A DNA stretch of 13,104 nucleotides, from contig CAKMZR010000033.1 in the NCBI GenBank assembly GCA_929200455.1, positions 1-13,104 of the forward strand, read 5' to 3'. The translations under genes and the position numbers were made by a program. This stretch comes from an uncultured Alphaproteobacteria bacterium (GTDB taxonomy: Bacteria; Pseudomonadota; Alphaproteobacteria; CAKMZR01). Shown piece after piece: positions 7,845 through 13,104 of this stretch; the first letter of the stretch is position 1, and every line of letters starts with the position of its first letter. The notes beneath the pieces are model-generated. The model was given only the letters and a program-made list of their open reading frames with translations. It made no database searches and had not been told where the DNA came from.

Positions 7845-10800
7845 ATGAAAGATCAGATAAAGCCCAGAAAGGGTTTTTTTCGGGAATATTTTGGTGGCAC
7901 GGAGTGTCATGAAGCGGAAGATTACAGTGCGGGTGGAATTTTGGGGAGACCACGTTTCTCTTTGAAGAGGAGGATTCGGGGTCGTTATGGAGATGCGTGG
8001 GTACTGACGGCGATAGCCCTTAGTCTTGAGGCGTGTAGCAACAGTCCGAGTTTGGTGGAAGGGGAGGGAGGTATTGTTGGAGATGGTACGCCTGAGATTG
8101 AGCTTAGTGATTCTTTGGCATCGGATACGGGTTTGTCGTCGAAAGATCTGTACACGAGCAATACGCGTCCGACGGTGAATGTTTCGGGACCTATTAACAC
8201 GCCATTGGTGGTGAAAGATTCTTCGGGACGGGTTTTGGGTAAGGGTACGACGGGACCGGATGGCAAGACGTCTATTAATCTTGATTCGGACTTGGTGAGG
8301 GGAGAGAACAGGTTGAGCGTGGAGACGGAGGAAGAGATTCCGCGAGGTTCTGAAGGTTTTTTGGTTGTGACTGTGGACACGGTGGGAGCGCGTTTGGTTT
8401 TGGATTCTTCGAAGGCGTATAGTGATTTGCTGATTAATGCGGAGGAATTGAAGTCATTTGGATTGTTGGGTAAGGAAGCGGAGGGGGGAGCGAGATTTAG
8501 GCTTCGCTTAGAGGGAGGTGGGAATATGCTTGAGAGGGATTTTTCTGCGACGTCTATATTGACGTCTGGTGGTATGATGTTGTCGGACGAAGAGGCTCGG
8601 GTTGGTGCTTTTTATGAATGGTCTTTGGGTGGAATTGATCTTTCGGTTCTTTTTCCTGAAGCGCAAACTATGCCTGAAGATGTGGATGGGAGTACGGTGG
8701 AGGCTTTTATTTATCAGACGGATCTTGCGGGCAATGTGGGAGCGGAATCTGCACCTATTGTGTTTACACTTGATCTTATGGCCCCGAAGCCGCTTGACGT
8801 GAAGGCGGTATCTTTGAAGGTGGATGCTTCGATAGTGATGGTGTCGTTTGACGAGAATTTGGTGGGTTCGTTTACGGCGAGCAGTTTGACTCTTGTGGCG
8901 ATGAAGAGCGGAGGAGGGGAGTATCGCATAGACAAGGATGATACGTTTAAGATTGACGGTATGACGATTAGTTTTAGTCTGACGAATGTTTTGGCGGAAT
9001 CGGACAGTTTGGAGGGTTGGACGCTTACGTACACTAAGGAGAGGGGAGATCTTCGTGATTTGGCTGGGAACGCGGTTGAGAGTTTTACGTTGACGGGTAC
9101 GGCGGACGATGCGACGAATGATTTTACGACGGATGGAGGAAGTTCGACGGGAGGAGGGGGATTGACTCTTCCGACGGGATTGATGATTACGCTTGATGAG
9201 ACGAAGGAGAGTGCGTCTGGGGGTCGGAACATGGATCTTGTGACGATGGAGGACGAGCCTTTATTTATGGCGGAGTGGACGGAGACGTTGGAAGACAGTT
9301 ATGTATTTCTTTTTGTGACGGATCAGAATGGGAATATGTTTGATGTGGGTTCTGCGTATGTGAACGGAGATATGAATGTTGATTTGCAGGTGGGTCGTTT
9401 TGTGGACAAGGAGAGCAAGAGGCCGTTTGAAAGAGACGATGTGCTGTTGGTTGATGGGGAGTATGATGTAGGGTTTAGGGTTGAGAACATGGCTCCTGGC
9501 AGTCCTGCGACTCTTAGCGGTGGAGATGTGATTGAAGTGGTGATTGATACGAAGGCACCGTCTATTGTTGCGAACAGTTATGGAGTTGTGCGAACGGGAG
9601 AGGGAAGTTTTGAGGTTCACTTGAGCGAGGCGGCTTATTATGGGGGAGCTGATGCTTTTAAGGTTGCGTTGGAGGAGAAGATTAAGGGAGCCTTGTCTTT
9701 TAAGGGTACGAATTTTTCGGCATTGTCTTTGGGTTCTGGAGAGTCTTTCGGTGGGGTGATGCTGACGGGCGTGGATGAGATTCGCGGCACATTCACGGGT
9801 TTTTCTTTTGAGATTCAGGGATTGACGGGTACGGATACGAGTATAGTGTACAAGTTGGCGACGTTGAGTTCTGCGTCACTTTTTCTTGAGAAGGGTACGA
9901 TTGAGGATAGGGCTGGGAACGAGAATGATGCTCTTTACAGTTCGTCTTTGCTTACGGATTTTCGTCCTCCGACGGGAGACGATAAGAGTTTTGGTCTGCA
10001 TACTTTGGTGATTACCTTTGATGTGGATGCGGAAGAGTTTGTGACGGGAGGCGCGACGACGGTAGGGAACTACAAGGTGACTCGTAAGGACGGGGTGGTT
10101 TATACGGTTACGTCTGTGACGTTTGATGAGGACACGAATGAATTGGTTTTGACGATTTCTGAGGTTGTGGAAGGTCAGGAGTTGACGGTAGAGATAAAGG
10201 GAGGGGTGTTTAAGAGTGAGGGAGATTCTTGGAATAACATTAACATTAAGCATGATGTGAAGTTTGATCTTCGGAGTCCGTCTGTGCCGAAGGTTAATCT
10301 TGTGGATAGTGATGATACGGGAACGAGTTCGAGTGATAATTTGACTCGGGTGAACACGCCTCGTTTGGAGTTTAGTTTGGGAGCGGACGATAAGGGTGGG
10401 ACATTGAAGATAACGATCAAGGGTTTGACGGCGACAGGGGAGCGTTATGAGATTAAGTTGGCAGAAGTTCAGTTGGCTTCGGGGGGAACGTACACGCCGC
10501 CTGATTTGCCGAAGTTGCCGGATGGTGAGTATGATGTGCTTGCGACGATTACGGATGAGTATGGTCGTGAGAGTGAAGTGGGTTACTTGGAGGACGTGGG
10601 GGGTATTAGTGGTTCTGCTGGTACGCTTTTGATGTACACGCTTGAAGGTGCGGATAAGGATTTATTTGACGTGGAGGCAACGGCTTTTCAGAGGTACGGT
10701 GTTTTGAGTTTTAAAACGAGTCCTACATACACGGGCGTTCTTGCGGACGACACGTATGAGGTGACGTTGGTGGTGAGCGACAGTGCGGGAGGGGTTGTGC

Positions 10801-13104
10801 GTCGAGACATTGAGGTGGTGGTGACGATGGGGACAGGTGGTACGAATGCTGCGCCTGAGTTTGATTCTCTTTCGACAAGGATCTTTGTGGAAGATGGTAT
10901 GACGGCGGTGGAGACTTTTACGGCGACGGACGGAGATGGAGATACTTTGACGTACACGCTTGAAGGAGCGGACTCTGCGTCTTTTTCGATTGACAATGCG
11001 ACGGGTATGGTGACGTTTTCTTCTCCTGCTGACTATGGTGCTATGGGGGATGCGGACGGCGACAATGCGTATGAGATTACGGTTGTGGTGAGTGATGGTA
11101 TGATGGGGAAAGACTACCATGATGTGACGGTGACGGTTCTTCCTGAGGCGAATGTGGGACCGATGTTTGATGTGGCTCTTTCTTCTGTGAAGACGGTGAT
11201 GGGAGGAGATCTTGTGGTGGGTTCATTTGTGGCGATGGATGTTTTGAATCACGAGTTGACGTACAAGATTGGGGGAGCGGATCAGAGGTATTTTTCCATA
11301 TCGTCTGATGGAGTTTTGACGTTTAACAATCGCCCGTCGCCGACGGAAGTGTCGTCTTTTATGAGTCAGGCGGGAACGAATGTATACTCGATTAGGATAT
11401 TGTCGTCGGATGGCAAGGAGACGGCATCGCATGATTTGATGGTGACGGTGAGTGGAGCTTTTGATAAGAGCAATGCTCTTCCTGTATTTTTGATGTCTGG
11501 AAGTTTTTTGGTTGAGGAGGGTGGTGTGAATGTGGGTAGGTTTGAGGCGAGGGATGATGATGGGGACACGTTGAGTTACAGTCTTGAGGGTGCGGATGCG
11601 TCTTTATTTAGTGTGAACGGAGCGGGGGAGGTTGTTTTCATGACTGCTCCTGGCTATGGTTCGCCGATGGATGTGGACAGGGACAATGATTATGAGTTTA
11701 CGGTGGTGGTGTCTGACGGGAAGGTGAATTCTTATTTGCATGCGATGGTGAGTGTTACGGATAGGAATGATGCTCCTGTGATTACGTTGCCAGCATCTGG
11801 TGCGAATGTGTCTGTTCTTGAGGGTACATTATTTGTGTTGAACGTGAGAGCGAGTGATGCGGATGGTGATGTTCTGATGTACAGCTTGAAGGGAGTGGAC
11901 AAGGATGCTTTTACGGTGACATCAGACGGTCTGATAGAGTTTATGACGTCGCCTGTTTTTGGTGCACGGAATCTTTATGATTTGACGGTGAGGGTTGAGG
12001 ATGGTCGAGGGGGAGATGTGGAGCATGGTTTTATGGTGACGGTGACGGAGCGGGTTGCGGGTAGGAATCAGGAACCTGATTTTGTGGCGGGCACGGAGCA
12101 TTTGATTAATGTGAACGAGGGATTGATATGGGTATGGAGATTTGGGGCCCGTGATGGTGATGGAGACGCGTTGTCGTATTCCCTTTCTGGAGCGGACAGT
12201 GGTAAGTTTTCGCTAGATGCTGCGACGGGAGTTTTGGTTTTTATGGCGGCCCCTGATTTTGAGATGCCGGATTCTGCGGATGGTGACAATGTGTATAAGT
12301 TACGGATTGAGGCGATGGATGGTATGGGGGGTTCTGTTGGACATGATTTTTCGGTGATTGTGCGTAATGTGAATGAGAATCCTGGTATTGATTCTGCGGA
12401 TGATCCGTTGATGTTTTCAGTGGAGGATGGGGATGAATTTGTGGGAGCGGTGGGAGCGATGGATCCTGATTCGGATTCGTATCCGAAGTTGGTGATTGAC
12501 AGGAAGGCGCCTGAATTGGTGTCTGTGATTCCTGTTTTTGCGCTTACGGGTACGAACAAGCTTCAGGTGACGTTTAATGAGTTGATAGACACGACGATTG
12601 ATTACAGTTGGTTTTCGTTGAGTACGTCTAGTTTTTCGTTTGATAGGACGAAGAGTCCGACATTTTCTTCAGGTGGGAGTATATTGGATCTTTATATTAC
12701 GCCGATATTGGATGCTTCGAGTCTGCCTTCTGATTTTCGTTTGAAATACACGGCGCCTGGTTTGGGTTCCGGAGTGAAGGATCTAGCGGGTAATTTTCTT
12801 GAGGGATTTGAGAAGAAGGTGGAGATTTTGAGTTCTCCTACGGTGACGTCGTCGAGCTGGTCAGCGGGGACGGGAGGCACGGGAGACAAGCTTATTTTGA
12901 CGTTTAATGAGAATGTGTCGTGGATAGGAGGGGCCCTTACGGATAGGACGCGTGATCCTGTGTTGGATGATGGTACGGGTGCGCCGTTGATGTTGATGGA
13001 TGGAGCGAACTATGATTTTGATTTGACTGGAAATATGTTGACGATTACGTTCCAGACTGTAGGACTGCAGCTTCCGAAGGTTGATGACTTGATGTTGTCA
13101 TTTG
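7845..13104 (+). CDS. Giant modular surface lipoprotein with Ig-like, SwmB-like and cadherin-like repeats (3' end beyond window)
   Basis: One frame is open from a TAG at 7821 to the window edge. From ATG 7845 there are 1753 codons and no stop. I infer export: a basic segment (KRRIRGRYGD), a hydrophobic stretch (WVLTAIALSLEA) and Cys64 form a lipobox-like LEAC. Modules, with approximate residues: Ig-like A1 with SDTG (from 93), hinge DLAGN...LDLMAPKP (293-316), SwmB/Big_5-like B1 ending RDLAGNAVESF, Ig-like A2, hinge VIDTKAPSIV (about 567), two SwmB-like units, Ig-like A3 with SDDTGTSSSDN (822), cadherin-like units (about 915-1547), hinge VIDRKAPELV (about 1550), then two more SwmB-like units to the edge. 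Several cadherin-like units keep acidic calcium motifs (DGDGD, DADGDN). The likely role is adhesion or an extracellular matrix; no enzyme domain or secretion signal is seen. The start is uncertain: ATG 7845 lacks a strong Shine-Dalgarno, and TTG 7962 would give a normal-length signal peptide. Confidence 0.9.
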   Translation, partial: MKDQIKPRKGFFREYFGGTECHEAEDYSAGGILGRPRFSLKRRIRGRYGDAWVLTAIALSLEACSNSPSLVEGEGGIVGDGTPEIELSDSLASDTGLSSKDLYTSNTRPTVNVSGPINTPLVVKDSSGRVLGKGTTGPDGKTSINLDSDLVRGENRLSVETEEEIPRGSEGFLVVTVDTVGARLVLDSSKAYSDLLINAEELKSFGLLGKEAEGGARFRLRLEGGGNMLERDFSATSILTSGGMMLSDEEARVGAFYEWSLGGIDLSVLFPEAQTMPEDVDGSTVEAFIYQTDLAGNVGAESAPIVFTLDLMAPKPLDVKAVSLKVDASIVMVSFDENLVGSFTASSLTLVAMKSGGGEYRIDKDDTFKIDGMTISFSLTNVLAESDSLEGWTLTYTKERGDLRDLAGNAVESFTLTGTADDATNDFTTDGGSSTGGGGLTLPTGLMITLDETKESASGGRNMDLVTMEDEPLFMAEWTETLEDSYVFLFVTDQNGNMFDVGSAYVNGDMNVDLQVGRFVDKESKRPFERDDVLLVDGEYDVGFRVENMAPGSPATLSGGDVIEVVIDTKAPSIVANSYGVVRTGEGSFEVHLSEAAYYGGADAFKVALEEKIKGALSFKGTNFSALSLGSGESFGGVMLTGVDEIRGTFTGFSFEIQGLTGTDTSIVYKLATLSSASLFLEKGTIEDRAGNENDALYSSSLLTDFRPPTGDDKSFGLHTLVITFDVDAEEFVTGGATTVGNYKVTRKDGVVYTVTSVTFDEDTNELVLTISEVVEGQELTVEIKGGVFKSEGDSWNNINIKHDVKFDLRSPSVPKVNLVDSDDTGTSSSDNLTRVNTPRLEFSLGADDKGGTLKITIKGLTATGERYEIKLAEVQLASGGTYTPPDLPKLPDGEYDVLATITDEYGRESEVGYLEDVGGISGSAGTLLMYTLEGADKDLFDVEATAFQRYGVLSFKTSPTYTGVLADDTYEVTLVVSDSAGGVVRRDIEVVVTMGTGGTNAAPEFDSLSTRIFVEDGMTAVETFTATDGDGDTLTYTLEGADSASFSIDNATGMVTFSSPADYGAMGDADGDNAYEITVVVSDGMMGKDYHDVTVTVLPEANVGPMFDVALSSVKTVMGGDLVVGSFVAMDVLNHELTYKIGGADQRYFSISSDGVLTFNNRPSPTEVSSFMSQAGTNVYSIRILSSDGKETASHDLMVTVSGAFDKSNALPVFLMSGSFLVEEGGVNVGRFEARDDDGDTLSYSLEGADASLFSVNGAGEVVFMTAPGYGSPMDVDRDNDYEFTVVVSDGKVNSYLHAMVSVTDRNDAPVITLPASGANVSVLEGTLFVLNVRASDADGDVLMYSLKGVDKDAFTVTSDGLIEFMTSPVFGARNLYDLTVRVEDGRGGDVEHGFMVTVTERVAGRNQEPDFVAGTEHLINVNEGLIWVWRFGARDGDGDALSYSLSGADSGKFSLDAATGVLVFMAAPDFEMPDSADGDNVYKLRIEAMDGMGGSVGHDFSVIVRNVNENPGIDSADDPLMFSVEDGDEFVGAVGAMDPDSDSYPKLVIDRKAPELVSVIPVFALTGTNKLQVTFNELIDTTIDYSWFSLSTSSFSFDRTKSPTFSSGGSILDLYITPILDASSLPSDFRLKYTAPGLGSGVKDLAGNFLEGFEKKVEILSSPTVTSSSWSAGTGGTGDKLILTFNENVSWIGGALTDRTRDPVLDDGTGAPLMLMDGANYDFDLTGNMLTITFQTVGLQLPKVDDLMLSF
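7962..8036 (+). other. Putative lipoprotein signal peptide and lipobox of the giant surface protein
   Basis: A positively charged segment (KRRIRGRYGD) is followed by the hydrophobic WVLTAIALSLEA and the cysteine codon TGT at 8034-8036, then SNSPSL. The -3 Leu, -1 Ala and +1 Cys fit a signal peptidase II site. Glu at -2 is unusual and weakens the call. After Cys the chain becomes Ser/Gly/Glu-rich and disordered-looking, as is common behind a lipid anchor. Confidence 0.55.
10587..12485 (+). repeat. Cadherin-like repeat block, five full units flanked by two incomplete ones
   Basis: Within the giant lipoprotein, units of about 100 residues repeat with the pattern acidic loop, LTYSLEGAD-x-FS, G-x-hydrophobic-x-F, AP-x-(F/Y)-G, DGDN-x-Y, VVVSDG, V-x-VT. 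Approximate borders are C1 10587-10841 (incomplete N-terminal part), C2 10842-11147, C3 11148-11462, C4 11463-11765, C5 11766-12062, C6 12063-12377 and C7 12378-12485 (truncated). C2, C4, C5 and C6 keep DGDGD, DDDGD, DADGD or DGDGD calcium-type motifs. C3 has lost them. Short DNA identities between units exist (for example TACACGCTTGAAGG in C1 and C2), but overall the copies are diverged, so the array is not recent. Confidence 0.85.

Noticed and set aside
8714..9232. Minus-strand open frames antisense to the lipoprotein gene (also at 9876-10253, 10662-11120 and 12068-12559)
   Set aside because: The plus frame is continuous and encodes recognisable repeat modules; the antisense products are low-complexity shadows.

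Overview
The window looks like a chromosomal segment of a free-living, probably aquatic, alphaproteobacterium. GatB resembles alphaproteobacterial GatB. The formate dehydrogenase is the two-subunit, fused-beta type known as FDH1 in Methylobacterium/Methylorubrum. The cadherin and Ig-like surface protein is of a kind common in marine alphaproteobacteria. The taxonomic assignment is inference, and no species is claimed.

Layout: (1) 2-82 is the last codons of an unidentified plus-strand gene, overlapping the gatB start. (2) 82-1539 is gatB. (3) Convergent to it, on the minus strand and in transcription order, are fdhB (7474-5795, NuoE-NuoF-type fusion), fdhA (5798-2997, molybdenum or tungsten catalytic subunit, ATGA overlap with fdhB) and a creatinase gene (2796-1567). 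(4) Two non-coding direct-repeat arrays punctuate this unit: a 29-bp array between fdhA and creatinase, and a 16-17-bp array just upstream of fdhB. (5) A 370-bp divergent intergenic region separates fdhB from the largest gene. (6) From 7845 a single plus-strand frame stays open to the end of the window (1753 codons, no stop). It encodes a putative lipoprotein built of Ig-like, SwmB/Big_5-like and cadherin-like modules.

How the genes fit together: creatinase converts creatine to sarcosine plus urea. Sarcosine demethylation feeds C1 units that can end as formate, and the NAD-dependent FDH would oxidise that formate to CO2 and yield NADH. The minus-strand cluster therefore reads as a small methylamine/C1 catabolic unit, although no sarcosine oxidase, folate enzyme or FDH chaperone is present here. 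The giant lipoprotein is unrelated metabolically and is most likely an extracellular adhesin or matrix protein.

The strongest unexpected signals are in that lipoprotein. An 'Ig-like, hinge, SwmB-like' super-module occurs three times, and a cadherin block of about 1.9 kb appears inserted inside the third hinge. The half-modules at the two edges of the block look roughly complementary. Across the whole window the plus strand is G+T-rich at synonymous sites whichever way genes run, so plus and minus genes use opposite codons. This points to strong replication-strand mutational bias.
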